From positions 1-44,916 of the forward strand of contig JAFAAS010000057.1 of NCBI GenBank assembly GCA_023426435.1: a stretch of 44,916 bases of DNA, read 5' to 3'. The notes below the pieces were generated by a model. It was not told the DNA's origin. It saw nothing but the letters and a program-made list of their open reading frames with translations, and did no database searches. Below are positions 32,010 to 39,995 of the stretch, in pieces. The stretch is from Verrucomicrobiota bacterium (lineage in GTDB: Bacteria; Verrucomicrobiota; Verrucomicrobiia; Opitutales; Opitutaceae). Within the stretch, counting starts at the first letter, position 1, and every line of letters begins with the position of its first letter. A program made the position numbers and the translations under genes.

Positions 32010-32432
32010 TCAGCCCGACGGGGACGTCGGGCTCCACCGATTGGCGGATTCGAATTTCTGGATCTGCACTTTGGAACATTCGGGGCAGATGCCGTGGGAG
32101 GTTTCGGTTTGGAATTTGGCGCCGAAGAATTGCTCCATCGTCAGCCAGTGGCCGTCGTGGCCGACTTTGCGGCACCAGCTGCAGATGCGCAGGAAGTCCT
32201 CGAGATAATACAACCGATTGAGCAGGCGCCGGGTCGTGACATGGACGAAGAGCCAGATCACGAGGATCACGGCGGTGCGGGCGAGGACGCGGCTCCAGAT
32301 AAAACCGGAGGAGGCTTCGTAGAGGATGTGAGCGAGGTCGAGAAATTCGACGATCCACGCGAGGGCGAGCAGGATGGAGAAGCCGAAGTTTTGCTGGATC
32401 AGGACGGAGCGGGTGCGGCTGGAGGGGGACAC
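32010..32432 (-). CDS. Small two-TM membrane protein with C-terminal two-CxxC ribbon
   Basis: This product is about 140 residues from a GTG at 32432; no better start is in frame because the reading upstream belongs to the next gene's DNA. Two hydrophobic helices (about 17-38 and 47-66) are followed by a short basic helix (TTRRLLNRLYYLEDFL) and the motif RICSWCRKVGHDGHWLTMEQFF...SHGICPEC, with cysteines at 84, 87, 116 and 119. This cysteine motif is one I know from the C-terminal ends of PAS, GAF and receiver proteins in two-component systems, where it may bind metal. Here it stands on a small membrane protein without a signalling domain. The last eight codons and the stop are encoded by a REP-like palindrome (32012-32033). 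Function unknown. Confidence 0.78.
   Translation of the reverse strand: MSPSSRTRSVLIQQNFGFSILLALAWIVEFLDLAHILYEASSGFIWSRVLARTAVILVIWLFVHVTTRRLLNRLYYLEDFLRICSWCRKVGHDGHWLTMEQFFGAKFQTETSHGICPECSKVQIQKFESANRWSPTSPSG
32012..32033. repeat. REP-like hairpin 3' of RAYT (AGCCCGACG-GGGA-CGTCGGGCT)
   Basis: A perfect 9 bp stem, followed by CCACC. It lies 48 bp past the RAYT stop and at the same time encodes the C-terminal tail (SPTSPSG) of the opposite-strand membrane protein. Confidence 0.85.
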
Positions 32433-32475
32433 GTTGAAGCGGGGTGGTGGGGGCAGGACAAGGGACGTGCGGGTT

Positions 32476-34482
32476 TTACCAGCCGAAGCTGCGTTTGATG
32501 CGGAGGGGTTCGTAGAGGTCGGTGGGCAGCTCGAGGATGAAGCGACTGGGCGTGAGGAGCATGCCGCCGGGGCCGGCGCGCGTCGCAACTTTTGGATACG
32601 TGAGGTAGAGCTCGTTCTTCGCGCGGGTGACGGCGACGTAGAAGAGGCGGCGCTCTTCCTCGACGTCGCCGCTCTCGATGCTGCGGCGGCCGGGGAACTG
32701 GCCGTCGGCGAGGCCGATGAGGAAGACGACGTCGTATTCGAGCCCCTTGGACTGGTGGACGGTGGTGAGCTTGATGGCTTCCGTATCCGCTTCGACATGA
32801 CGGTCGCTCGTCTCGCTGTTGAGGAGGACGATCTGCGCGAGGAAGTCCTGGGTTTCGTCGAAGCGCTGGGCGAAGCCGACGAGGGCTTTGAGTTCGTCGA
32901 GGCGGTCGAGGTAGTCGGCGAACGCGCCCTTGAGGTAGTCGCCATACCAGCCGTCGATGGCGGTTTGGACGGCGTCGGGCGGGCGGGCGGTTTGCATCGT
33001 TTCGGCGACCTGCGAAAGCGAGGCGGTGAAGTTGACCCAGTCGTCGCGGGCGTCTTTGGCGACCTTGCTGCGGACGTCGTCGGTGTTGAGGACGTCGAGG
33101 AAGTTTTTCTGCATGAGCCGCGCGTGATCGAGGGCGGCGTCGTAGATTTTGATCGCGCCCTTCTCGCCGATTTTCGGGAGAAGGACGGCGATGCGCTGCC
33201 AGGCTTGTTGGTCGGACGGGTTGTAAACGAAGCGCAGGAGGGCGACGAGGTCGCGGATGTGCTGGCGCTCGAAGAATTTCACGCCGCTGGTGATGTGATA
33301 CGGCAGGCCGGCGCGGGAGAGGGCGAGTTGCACTTCGAGGGCGAGGAAGTGCGAGCGGTAGAGGATGGCGATGTCGTTGAGCGAAACGCCGTCGTCTTCG
33401 ACGAGGGAGCGGATGCGTTTGAGGATGAAGTCGGCCTGCTCGCGGTCGTCCATGGTTTGGACGACGTAAGGTTTCTGGGAGTGGCCGCGGGCGGCGCGGA
33501 GTTCCTTGTCGAAGTGGCGGCCCTTGGGTTGGGCGAGGAGGACGCCGTTGGCCAGGTTGAGGATTTCGGGGGTCGAACGGTAGTTGGTTTCGATGCGATG
33601 GATGACGGTGCCCGGGTGGCGGTCGGGGAACGTCATGATGTTTTCGAAATTCGCGCCGCGCCACGAGTAGATGCACTGGGCGTCGTCGCCGACGGCCATG
33701 ACGCAGTGGTGGGCGGCGAGCTGATCTACGATCTGCGACTGGAGTGTATTCGTATCTTGATACTCGTCGACGAGGATGTGCCGGAAACGATGGGCGAAGT
33801 ATTGGGCGACCTCGGGGGCCTCGTGGAGGAGGCGGAGCCAGGATTCGAGGAGGTCGTCGTAGTCGAGGACGTTTTGCTCGCGTTTTTTCGCGGCGTAGGC
33901 GGCGGCGAAGGCGGGGAAGCGGTGGGCGATTTCGGAGTATTGCGGGAAGTTTTTTTGGACGGTGTCGGCGATCGAAAGCTGGGTGTTGCGAGCGAGCGAA
34001 AGGACGTCGAAGAGCGGGCCGGGGCGGGGGTTGGTTTTGTCCTTGAAGAAGAGTTTATCGAGGTCGTTGACGGTTTGCTTGAGGAGGGTTTCGGACTCGT
34101 CGGCGTCGAGGATGGTGAAGTTGCGCGGGATGTTGATGGCTTCGCCGTAGATGCGGAGCGCGCGGTGGCCGAGGGAGTGGAACGTGCCGCCCCAGAAACG
34201 CTGGGGTTCGATGCCGGTGAGATCCTGGACGCGGTGGAGCATTTCCTTCGCGGCCTTGTTGGTGAAAGTGAGGAGGAGGATTTCGCCGGGTTTGACGCCT
34301 TGGGAGAGGAGGTAGGCGACGCGGTAGGTGAGCGTGCGGGTTTTGCCGGAGCCGGCGCCGGCGAGGACGAGGAGCGGGCCTGGCGGAGCGGTGACGGCGG
34401 CGAATTGCTCGTCGTTGAGCGAGGCGCGGAAATCGATCGGCGGGATCTGTTCGGGCGGACGTTGGTCGAGGGAAAATTCCAT
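32476..34482 (-). CDS. UvrD/PcrA/Rep-type superfamily I DNA helicase
   Basis: This is a 668-residue 3'-5' helicase. Motifs in order are Q-motif LNDEQFAAV, Walker A AGAGSGKT (41-48), motif Ia TFTNKAAKEML, LDYDDLL, Walker B HILVDEYQDTN, motif III VGDDAQCIYSWRGA, motif IV TNYRST, motif V LTTVHQSKGLEYDVVFLIGL and motif VI EERRLFYVAVTRAK. It unwinds DNA in nucleotide-excision and mismatch repair, or displaces proteins in replication; UvrD, PcrA and Rep cannot be told apart here. It lacks the long C-terminal tail with a Tudor-like RNA polymerase-binding domain found in PcrA, and ends 668 residues in with RIKRSFGW. The ATG at 34482 (MEFSLDQRPP) is preferred to an in-frame TTG at 34503. The opposite neighbour across 218 bp of repeat DNA is livF. 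Confidence 0.94.
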   Translation of the reverse strand: MEFSLDQRPPEQIPPIDFRASLNDEQFAAVTAPPGPLLVLAGAGSGKTRTLTYRVAYLLSQGVKPGEILLLTFTNKAAKEMLHRVQDLTGIEPQRFWGGTFHSLGHRALRIYGEAINIPRNFTILDADESETLLKQTVNDLDKLFFKDKTNPRPGPLFDVLSLARNTQLSIADTVQKNFPQYSEIAHRFPAFAAAYAAKKREQNVLDYDDLLESWLRLLHEAPEVAQYFAHRFRHILVDEYQDTNTLQSQIVDQLAAHHCVMAVGDDAQCIYSWRGANFENIMTFPDRHPGTVIHRIETNYRSTPEILNLANGVLLAQPKGRHFDKELRAARGHSQKPYVVQTMDDREQADFILKRIRSLVEDDGVSLNDIAILYRSHFLALEVQLALSRAGLPYHITSGVKFFERQHIRDLVALLRFVYNPSDQQAWQRIAVLLPKIGEKGAIKIYDAALDHARLMQKNFLDVLNTDDVRSKVAKDARDDWVNFTASLSQVAETMQTARPPDAVQTAIDGWYGDYLKGAFADYLDRLDELKALVGFAQRFDETQDFLAQIVLLNSETSDRHVEADTEAIKLTTVHQSKGLEYDVVFLIGLADGQFPGRRSIESGDVEEERRLFYVAVTRAKNELYLTYPKVATRAGPGGMLLTPSRFILELPTDLYEPLRIKRSFGW

Positions 34483-34564
34483 CAAAGGCGGAGATGGGCG
34501 CAAATGTGGGCGGGAGGGGCAAAGGAAAAAGGCGGGCGGGCGGGTCGCTCGTTCTGAGTCATTG

Positions 34565-34690
34565 AAACCGCGAAGGACGCGAAGGGACGCGAAGGTCAGA
34601 AGGAAAGGATCACGCGTGGCTCGCGTTCGCTGGGAAGTTCCGCGAGGCGGGTCTTTTCCTTCGCGAATCTTCGCGCCCTTCGCGGTTGCT
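34565..34690. repeat. GCGAAGG-type inverted repeat between helicase and livF
   Basis: AACCGCGAAGGACGCGAAGGG (left arm, 34565 on) faces TTCGCGAATCTTCGCGCCCTTCGCGGTT (right arm, ending near 34690) around a spacer of about 60 bases. It fills most of the gap after the livF stop and would form a long hairpin in RNA. Confidence 0.75.
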
Positions 34691-34700
34691 CAAATGGGGG

Positions 34701-35408
34701 TTAGCCGCCGAGGTAGGTGGCTTTGAGGCGGGGGTCGGTGCGGAGTTGTTTGCTCTCGCCCTGCATGACGATGCGGCCGGTTTCGAGGACGTAGGCGTAG
34801 GACGAGACCTCGAGGGCGAGGTTCGCGTTTTGTTCGACGAGCAGGATCGTGATGCCGTGGGTCTTGTTGATCTCCACGATCTTTTCGAAAATCGTGCTGA
34901 TGAGCCGCGGGGCGATGCCGAGGGACGGCTCGTCGAGCATGAGGAATTTCGGATTGCCCATGAGCGCGCGGCCGATGGCGAGCATCTGTTGTTCGCCGCC
35001 GGAGAGGGTGCCGGCCATTTGTTTGAGGCGCTCTTTGAGGCGCGGGAAAACGCTGAAGACGTAGTCGCGGTTTTTGGCGACGAGCGCGGAGTCGGAGAGG
35101 AGGTAGGCGCCCATCGTGAGGTTTTCGTCGACGGTCAGATTCGAGAAAATCATGCGGCCCTCGGGGACTTGGGAGAGACCGCGGGCGACGATGCGATGTG
35201 ACGGCGATTGGGTGATGTCTTCGTTGAGGAAAGTGATGCGTCCGGTTTTGGCGCGAAGGAGCCCGGAGATGGTGCGCAGCGAAGTGGTTTTGCCAGCGCC
35301 GTTGCCGCCGATGAGCGTGACGATCGCGCCCTGCGGGATTTCGAAGGAGATGCCGGAGAGGGCGGCGATGGCGCCGTAGGAGACGTGGAGGTCGGTGACG
35401 GAGAGCAT
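34701..35408 (-). CDS. livF: Branched-chain amino acid ABC transporter ATP-binding protein LivF
   Basis: This is a 235-residue ATPase with LivF hallmarks: Walker A GGNGAGKT at 34-41, VPEGRMIFSNLTVDENL (the PEGR-F-L-V-ENL segment typical of LivF), signature LSGGEQQMLAIGRAL, Walker B FLMLDEPSLGIAP and ILLVEQNANLAL. It energises import through the LivH/LivM channel together with LivG. It is the last gene of the transporter set on the minus strand. It starts at the ATG at 35408, 220 bp after livG. That gap, long for an operon, is filled with repeat DNA. Substrates of this family are leucine, isoleucine and valine but also urea, amides and aromatic compounds, so the ligand class is not certain. 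Confidence 0.95.
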   Translation of the reverse strand: MLSVTDLHVSYGAIAALSGISFEIPQGAIVTLIGGNGAGKTTSLRTISGLLRAKTGRITFLNEDITQSPSHRIVARGLSQVPEGRMIFSNLTVDENLTMGAYLLSDSALVAKNRDYVFSVFPRLKERLKQMAGTLSGGEQQMLAIGRALMGNPKFLMLDEPSLGIAPRLISTIFEKIVEINKTHGITILLVEQNANLALEVSSYAYVLETGRIVMQGESKQLRTDPRLKATYLGG

Positions 35409-35474
35409 TTAGCGAACCACGAATGGACACGAATGGACACCAAGGTGAAAGCTTCGCCGAACTAAAGCGGTGCG

Positions 35475-35619
35475 AACCGCGAAGAGCGCGAAGATACGCG
35501 AAGGCCTTTGGGTAAGCAGCAATACGTGGCGGGTGACGTCGTCGCCTTGAAGAGCTGGCTCGTCTGATTCGAAAAACATCCTTTTCCCCTTCGCGCCTTT
35601 TCGCGTCCTTCGCGGTTTC
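35475..35619. repeat. GCGAAGG-type inverted repeat between livF and livG
   Basis: AACCGCGAAGAGCGCGAAGA (from 35475) is complementary in an imperfect way to CTTCGCGCCTTTTCGCGTCC...CGCGGTT (to 35619). An additional AACCACGAATGGACACGAAT tract lies at about 35413-35440. No gene is present. Confidence 0.7.
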
Positions 35620-35628
35620 ATGGCGTGG

Positions 35629-36417
35629 TCAGTGGTGGGCGAGCTTGTGGTGGTCTTCGCCGAGGTAGGCTTCGATGACTTTGGGATTGGCTTGGATCTC
35701 GGCGGGCGAGCCCTCGGCGATTTTTACGCCGTAATCGAGGACGGCGATGCGCTGGCAGCAGCTCATGACGACCTTCATCGAGTGTTCGACGAGGAGGATC
35801 GAAAGTTTGAATTCTTTTTGGATGCGCTGGATGAGGCGGACGAGATCGGCTTTTTCGATCGGGTTCATGCCGGCGGCGGGCTCGTCGAGGAGGAGAAGTT
35901 TGGGCTGCGTGGCGAGGCCGCGGACGATTTCGAGGCGGCGTTGTTCGCCGTAGGGGAGGCTTTTCGCAGGGGTGTCGCGGAAACGGCGGAGGTTGAAAAT
36001 TTCGAGCAGTTCCTCGGTGCGGCGAGTGATGGCGGCTTCGTCGCGGCGGAAGCGTCCGAGACGGATCAGCGATTGAACGGGCGAGGTGGCGCGGTGGAGG
36101 TTGCAGGCGACGCGGACGTTGTCGAAGACGGAGAGCGAGCCGAAGAGGCGGATGTTTTGAAACGTGCGCGCGATGCCGCGTTCGACGATCTGGTTGACGC
36201 GGAGGCCGGCGAGGTTTTCGCCGCAGAAGATCACGGCGCCGTCGGTGGGTTGGTAAACGCCGGTGATGAGGTTGAAGACGGTGGTTTTGCCGGCGCCGTT
36301 GGGGCCGATGAGTCCGACGAGTTCGTCCTCGCCCACGACAAAATCGACGCCGTTGACGGCGGTGAGGCCGCCGAAACGGATGGTGGCTTTGTCGAGTTGG
36401 AGGAGCGGGGTGGGCAT
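35629..36417 (-). CDS. livG: Branched-chain amino acid ABC transporter ATP-binding protein LivG
   Basis: This is a 262-residue ATPase. Walker A is GPNGAGKT at 38-45; NLAGLRVNQIVERGIARTFQNIRLF is the LivG-typical segment with the Q-loop; the signature is the LivG variant LPYGEQRRLEIVRGLA; Walker B is LLLLDEPAAGMNPIEK; and ILLVEHSMKVVM holds the switch histidine. The C-terminal tail EIQANPKVIEAYLGEDH is the usual LivG end. It pairs with LivF. It starts at the ATG at 36417, 160 bp downstream of livM, again with repeat DNA between. All catalytic residues are intact. Confidence 0.95.
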   Translation of the reverse strand: MPTPLLQLDKATIRFGGLTAVNGVDFVVGEDELVGLIGPNGAGKTTVFNLITGVYQPTDGAVIFCGENLAGLRVNQIVERGIARTFQNIRLFGSLSVFDNVRVACNLHRATSPVQSLIRLGRFRRDEAAITRRTEELLEIFNLRRFRDTPAKSLPYGEQRRLEIVRGLATQPKLLLLDEPAAGMNPIEKADLVRLIQRIQKEFKLSILLVEHSMKVVMSCCQRIAVLDYGVKIAEGSPAEIQANPKVIEAYLGEDHHKLAHH

Positions 36418-36449
36418 GCCGGGGCGGTGGAGAGGGATTCAGATTATCC

Positions 36450-36540
36450 CGCGAAAGACGCGAAAGGCGCGAAAGGACGAGCGGCGGAATCGTGACCGCG
36501 AAGGAAAGCGAAGGAGCGCGAAGGGCGGATCGGCCAGGCG
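36450..36540. repeat. GCGAAAGG-type tracts between livG and livM
   Basis: Two tracts in the same orientation, CCCGCGAAAGACGCGAAAGG and ACCGCGAAGGAAAGCGAAGG, each resemble the left arms of the other intergenic elements. No matching right arm is present, so this copy is incomplete. Confidence 0.6.
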
Positions 36541-36577
36541 GACGAGACGGGTCATTTTTATTGGTTGGAGAGAGGAA

Positions 36578-37534
36578 TTATGGGGCGGGCTTTTTGCCGA
36601 AGGTGGGGAAGCGCAGGTTGAAGAGGCCCTGGGGGCGGGCGAGCATGAGGACGATCAGGAGGAAGGAGTAGATCACCATGCGGTATTCGGCGATCGGGCG
36701 GAGGAGCTCGGGGAGGAGCGTGAGGAGGATCGCGGCGAGGATGACGCCGACGGTGTTGCCCATGCCGCCGAGGATGACCATGACGACGATCTCGATGGAT
36801 TTGGTGAAATCGAAACCGGTGGGCGTGATGGTGAGTTTGAAGTGACCGTAGAGCCCGCCGGCGATGCCGGCGAAGAACGCGCCGATGACGAAGGCGACGA
36901 TCTTGTAGCGGGTGGTGTTGAGGCCGACGGCTTCGGAGGCGATTTCGTCGTCGTGCGTGGCGAGAAAGCCGCGGCCGTAGGTGGAGTGGACGAGGCAGGT
37001 GACGACGAAGATGGTGATGGCGACGACGGAAAGGACCCAGCCGATGGTGGTGTAAGGCGCGATACCGTTGAGACCGAGGGCACCGCCGAGGAATTCGACG
37101 TTTTGAAAAATGACGCGGATGATTTCGCCGAAGCCGAGGGTGACGAGGGCGAGGTAGTCGCCTTTGAGCCGGAGTGAGGGAACGCCGACGAGGAGACCGG
37201 CGAAGGCGGCGGCGAGACCGCCGGCGAGGAGCGCGCCGGCGAAGAGCAGGAAGTGTTGGGAGGCGGAGCCGTCGGTGTCGCCGAAAAGGCGAAGGGCGAG
37301 GTTCATGCTGACGGCGGCGGAGAAGTAAGCGCCGACGGACATGAAGCCCGCGTGGCCGAGGGAGAACTGGCCGGTGTATCCGTTTACCAGATTCAGCGAG
37401 ACGGCGAGGATGACATTGATGCCGATGCCGATGAGCACATCGAGGTGGTAGGGATCGATGTGGTCGGAGAAATGCGAGATGCCGAAGGCGGCGAGCAGCG
37501 CGAAGGTGAGCGCGATGTGAGGGCGCGGGATCAT
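36578..37534 (-). CDS. livM: Branched-chain amino acid ABC transporter permease LivM
   Basis: This is a 318-residue inner membrane permease with eight or nine hydrophobic segments. Family segments are VNGYTGQFSLGHAGFMSVGAYFSA, LRLKGDYLALVTLGFGEIIRVIF, the cytoplasmic coupling EAA-like loop YGRGFLATHDDEIASEAVGLNTTRYKIVAFVIGAFFAGIAGGLYG, and VVMVILGGMGNTVGVILAAILLTLLPELLR. It forms the translocation path with LivH. It starts at the ATG at 37534 and lies 128 bp downstream of livH. Length is ordinary for LivM-type permeases without the extra N-terminal helices of the E. coli protein. Confidence 0.95.
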   Translation of the reverse strand: MIPRPHIALTFALLAAFGISHFSDHIDPYHLDVLIGIGINVILAVSLNLVNGYTGQFSLGHAGFMSVGAYFSAAVSMNLALRLFGDTDGSASQHFLLFAGALLAGGLAAAFAGLLVGVPSLRLKGDYLALVTLGFGEIIRVIFQNVEFLGGALGLNGIAPYTTIGWVLSVVAITIFVVTCLVHSTYGRGFLATHDDEIASEAVGLNTTRYKIVAFVIGAFFAGIAGGLYGHFKLTITPTGFDFTKSIEIVVMVILGGMGNTVGVILAAILLTLLPELLRPIAEYRMVIYSFLLIVLMLARPQGLFNLRFPTFGKKPAP

Positions 37535-37544
37535 CTTTTTTCAA

Positions 37545-37656
37545 CCACGGATGGACGCGGATGGACACGGATTGAAAAGGAAGAACCACGAATGGACGCG
37601 AAGGGACACGAATGAAGGAGGAGGAATCTGTGTTTATCCGTGTTCATCCGTGGTGA
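37545..37656. repeat. GGATGGACACGG-type inverted repeat between livM and livH
   Basis: CCACGGATGGACGCGGATGG (from 37545) faces TATCCGTGTTCATCCGTGG (to about 37653), an imperfect hairpin with a 50-base middle that carries a further CCACGAATGGACGCGAAGGG tract. It occupies almost the whole 128 bp junction. Confidence 0.75.
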
Positions 37657-37662
37657 AGCGGC

Positions 37663-38553
37663 TCAGACCTTTTCGACGGTGAATTTGCCGAGGAGGCCGG
37701 CGGGGCGGAAGAGGAGGATTATGATGAGAATCGCGAAGGCGATGGCGTCCTTGTAGGTCGACCACTGAGAGCCGTTCACGAACGTTTCGACGGTGCCGAG
37801 GATGAGTCCGCCGAGCGCGGCGCCGGGGATGTTGCCGATGCCGCCGAGGATGGCGGCGACGAAGGCTTTGAGGCCGGGCATGACGCCCATGAGTGGATCG
37901 ATGGACGGGTAGTTGAGCGCGTAGAGGATGCCGCCGGCGGCGGCGAGGGCGGAGCCGAGGGCGAAGGTGAAGGAGATGACGACGTCGTTGTTTACGCCGA
38001 CGAGTTGGGCGGCTTTCGGGTTGAGCGAGACGGCGCGCATGGCGGTGCCGATCTTGGTGCGGTAAACGATGAACTGGAGCCCGAGGACGAGGATTGCGGC
38101 GAGGACGATGACGGCGAGCTGGTTGGTGGAGATGACGAGACCGCGGATTTCGAAGTTGAGCGAAGGGAGGAGCGCCGGGAACGTGCGCGGGGCGGCGCCG
38201 AAGAAAACCTGGCCGCTGTATTCAAGAAGCAATGACACGCCGATGGCGGTGATGAGGACGTTGAGCGTGGGCCCGCCGCGAAGGCGGCGGTAGGCGACGC
38301 GCTCGATGGTCATGCCGAGGATCGCGCAGCCGATCATGGCGACGAAGATCGTGAGCAGGCCGCCCCAGATGGTGCCCTCGGGAACGATCTTGCCCATGTA
38401 GTAGCCGATGAAGGCGCCGACCATGAAGACGTCGGCGTGCGCGAAATTGATGAAGCGCAGCACGCCATAGACCATGGTGTAGCCGAGGGCGATGAGGGCG
38501 TAGATGGCGCCGAGGCTGAGGCCGTTAAGCAGTTGTTGGAGAAATTCGGACAG
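37663..38553 (-). CDS. livH: Branched-chain amino acid ABC transporter permease LivH
   Basis: This is a permease of about 296 residues with eight hydrophobic segments. Characteristic are GLSLGAIYALIALGYTMVYGVLRFINFAHADVFMVGAFIG, the loop MRAVSLNPKAAQLVGVNNDVVISFTFALGSALAAAGGILY, and KAFVAAILGGIGNIPGAALGGLILGTVE. Homology clearly extends upstream of the first in-frame ATG (38475). Between the preceding in-frame stop (near 38593) and that ATG there is no ATG, GTG or TTG. The CTG at 38553 (L/M-SEFLQQLLNG) gives the family N-terminus and is my inferred start. It partners LivM. The four binding-protein genes lie directly upstream on the same strand. Confidence 0.9.
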   Translation of the reverse strand: MSEFLQQLLNGLSLGAIYALIALGYTMVYGVLRFINFAHADVFMVGAFIGYYMGKIVPEGTIWGGLLTIFVAMIGCAILGMTIERVAYRRLRGGPTLNVLITAIGVSLLLEYSGQVFFGAAPRTFPALLPSLNFEIRGLVISTNQLAVIVLAAILVLGLQFIVYRTKIGTAMRAVSLNPKAAQLVGVNNDVVISFTFALGSALAAAGGILYALNYPSIDPLMGVMPGLKAFVAAILGGIGNIPGAALGGLILGTVETFVNGSQWSTYKDAIAFAILIIILLFRPAGLLGKFTVEKV

Positions 38554-38613
38554 AGGGGGAGGAAAAGTTGAGAGTTGAGGGTTGAGAGGACTTTAGGCGC
38601 TCAAGGCCACGGA

Positions 38614-38753
38614 GGAACCGCGAAGAACGCGAAGAAGCGCGAAGGGACAAGGTCAGTTTTCTGGAGACAAAGCAGGTTACCACATGCGGGGCGTAACGAA
38701 TCCAGCATCATTTCCTCCGAGCTTGGCGTGTCTTCGCGTTCTTGGCGGTTTCC
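38614..38753. repeat. GCGAAGG-type inverted repeat between the binding-protein genes and livH
   Basis: AACCGCGAAGAACGCGAAGA (from 38614) faces GTCTTCGCGTTCTTGGCGGTTT (to about 38752). It is preceded by GTTGAGAGTTGAGGGTTGAG at 38566-38587. It separates the four binding-protein genes from livH and could lower or terminate read-through. Confidence 0.72.
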
Positions 38754-38768
38754 ATGGGATCGTTGCGG

Positions 38769-39995
38769 TTAAGGAGTCACCGCTTCGAAGAACTCGGTTT
38801 TGCCGTTTTTGATGGTGAGGATGACGGCGGCTTTTTCGGAGTTGCGCTTCGGGTCGATGGTGGTGCGGCCGGTGACGCCGGGGAAATCTTTCGTGGCGGC
38901 GATCGCGTTGCGGAGTTTGGGGCCGTCGGTGGTGCCGGCGTTTTCGATGGCGGCGGCGATCAGATAGACGGCGTCGTAGCCGAGGGCGGAGACGGCTTCG
39001 GGGGCTTCGTTATTCCAGCGGGTGCGGTAGCGTTGGACGAAGGAGCGGACTTCGGGCGCGGTGTTTTCGGCGGAGAAGTAGGTCGAGTAGTAGGTGTTTT
39101 CGACGGACTTGCCGCCGAGTTCGACGAGTTGCGGGGCCTCCCAGCCGTCGCCGCCGATGATGGGAATATCGAGACCGAGCGAGCGCGCTTGAATGCTGAT
39201 GAGCGCGGCTTCGGTGTAGAAACCGGTGGCGGCGATGACGTCGGGTTGGGCGGCGCGGATCGCGGTGAGTTGCGCGCGGAAATCCTTGTCGCCCTCGGCG
39301 AATTTCTGCTCGGCGACGATCTCGCCGCCGAGCGCGGTGAAGCGCTCGCGGAGGACGTTGGAGAGGCCGACGCTGTAAGGGGAGTTGATCGAAGTGAGGA
39401 GCGCGAGACGTTGGGCGTCGAGGGAGTCGTGGGCGAATTTGGCGAGGACGGCGCCTTGGAAAGGGTCGATGAAGCAGATGCGGAAAATGTAATCGCCGAT
39501 CTCGGTGACGCGCGGGGCGGTCGAGGAGATGGCCATCATCGGGATTTTGGCGCGCTGGCAGATGGGCGCGGCTTCGAGGGAGTTGGCGGAGGCGTTGGCG
39601 CCGAGGATGGCGACGACCTTGTCGCGGGAGATGAGTTTTTTGACGGCGGTGGCGGACTCGCCCTGTTTCGACTGGATGTCTTCGACGAGGTATTCGACGG
39701 GGCGGCCGAGGATGCCGCCCTTGGCGTTGAGCTCTTCGATGGCGAGGAGGATGCCCTTGCGGGTGGCGACGCCGAAGGCGGCGTCTTTGCCGGTGAGGGA
39801 GCCGAAGTGGCCGAGTTTGATGGGGTCGCCGGTGGGGGTGGCGGCGGAGGTGGGAGTGGGTTGGAGGAGGGAGGCGAGGAGGAGGAGGGTGAGGAGGATG
39901 GTGGAACGGACGGTGAGGAACACACCCCGCCCTTCGGGCACCCCTCTCGAGAGGGGACTTCGGCTGCGGGGGCGTGGCTGGAGTGGAAAGGGCAT
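38769..39995 (-). CDS. Branched-chain amino acid ABC transporter substrate-binding protein (paralogue 1)
   Basis: This is a 408-residue periplasmic binding protein of the LivJ/LivK fold (Peripla_BP_6). After the signal come IKLGHFGSLTGKDAAFG, GILLAIEELNAKGGILGRPVEYLVEDIQSK, RDKVVAILGANASANS, YIFRICFIDPFQGAVLAKFA, EGDKDFRAQLTAIRAAQPDVI and TTDGPKLRNAIAATKDFPGVTG. It captures the ligand for LivHM. The ATG at 39995 overlaps the stop of the preceding gene in TAATG. Its first 24 codons are largely encoded by a 51 bp repeat (39918-39968). A GTG at 39923, just after the repeat, would give a normal short signal peptide (FLTVRSTILLTLLLLASLL) and is an alternative start. It is the last of four tandem paralogues. 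Confidence 0.93.
   Translation of the reverse strand: MPFPLQPRPRSRSPLSRGVPEGRGVFLTVRSTILLTLLLLASLLQPTPTSAATPTGDPIKLGHFGSLTGKDAAFGVATRKGILLAIEELNAKGGILGRPVEYLVEDIQSKQGESATAVKKLISRDKVVAILGANASANSLEAAPICQRAKIPMMAISSTAPRVTEIGDYIFRICFIDPFQGAVLAKFAHDSLDAQRLALLTSINSPYSVGLSNVLRERFTALGGEIVAEQKFAEGDKDFRAQLTAIRAAQPDVIAATGFYTEAALISIQARSLGLDIPIIGGDGWEAPQLVELGGKSVENTYYSTYFSAENTAPEVRSFVQRYRTRWNNEAPEAVSALGYDAVYLIAAAIENAGTTDGPKLRNAIAATKDFPGVTGRTTIDPKRNSEKAAVILTIKNGKTEFFEAVTP
39918..39968. repeat. 51 bp repeat, copy 1, encoding the start of binding protein 1
   Basis: Identical over 51 bases to 41123-41173. It contains two hairpins: GCCC-TTC-GGGC and CCCCTC-TCGA-GAGGGG. In the gene frame it reads RSRSPLSRGVPEGRGVF. 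The two copies are 1205 bp apart, and each sits at the 5' end of a binding-protein gene. Confidence 0.9.

Noticed and set aside
31199..32040. A complete insertion sequence including the transposase
   Set aside because: The flanking palindromes are direct copies of dispersed REPs, no target duplication is evident, and the transposase belongs to the single-copy RAYT type.
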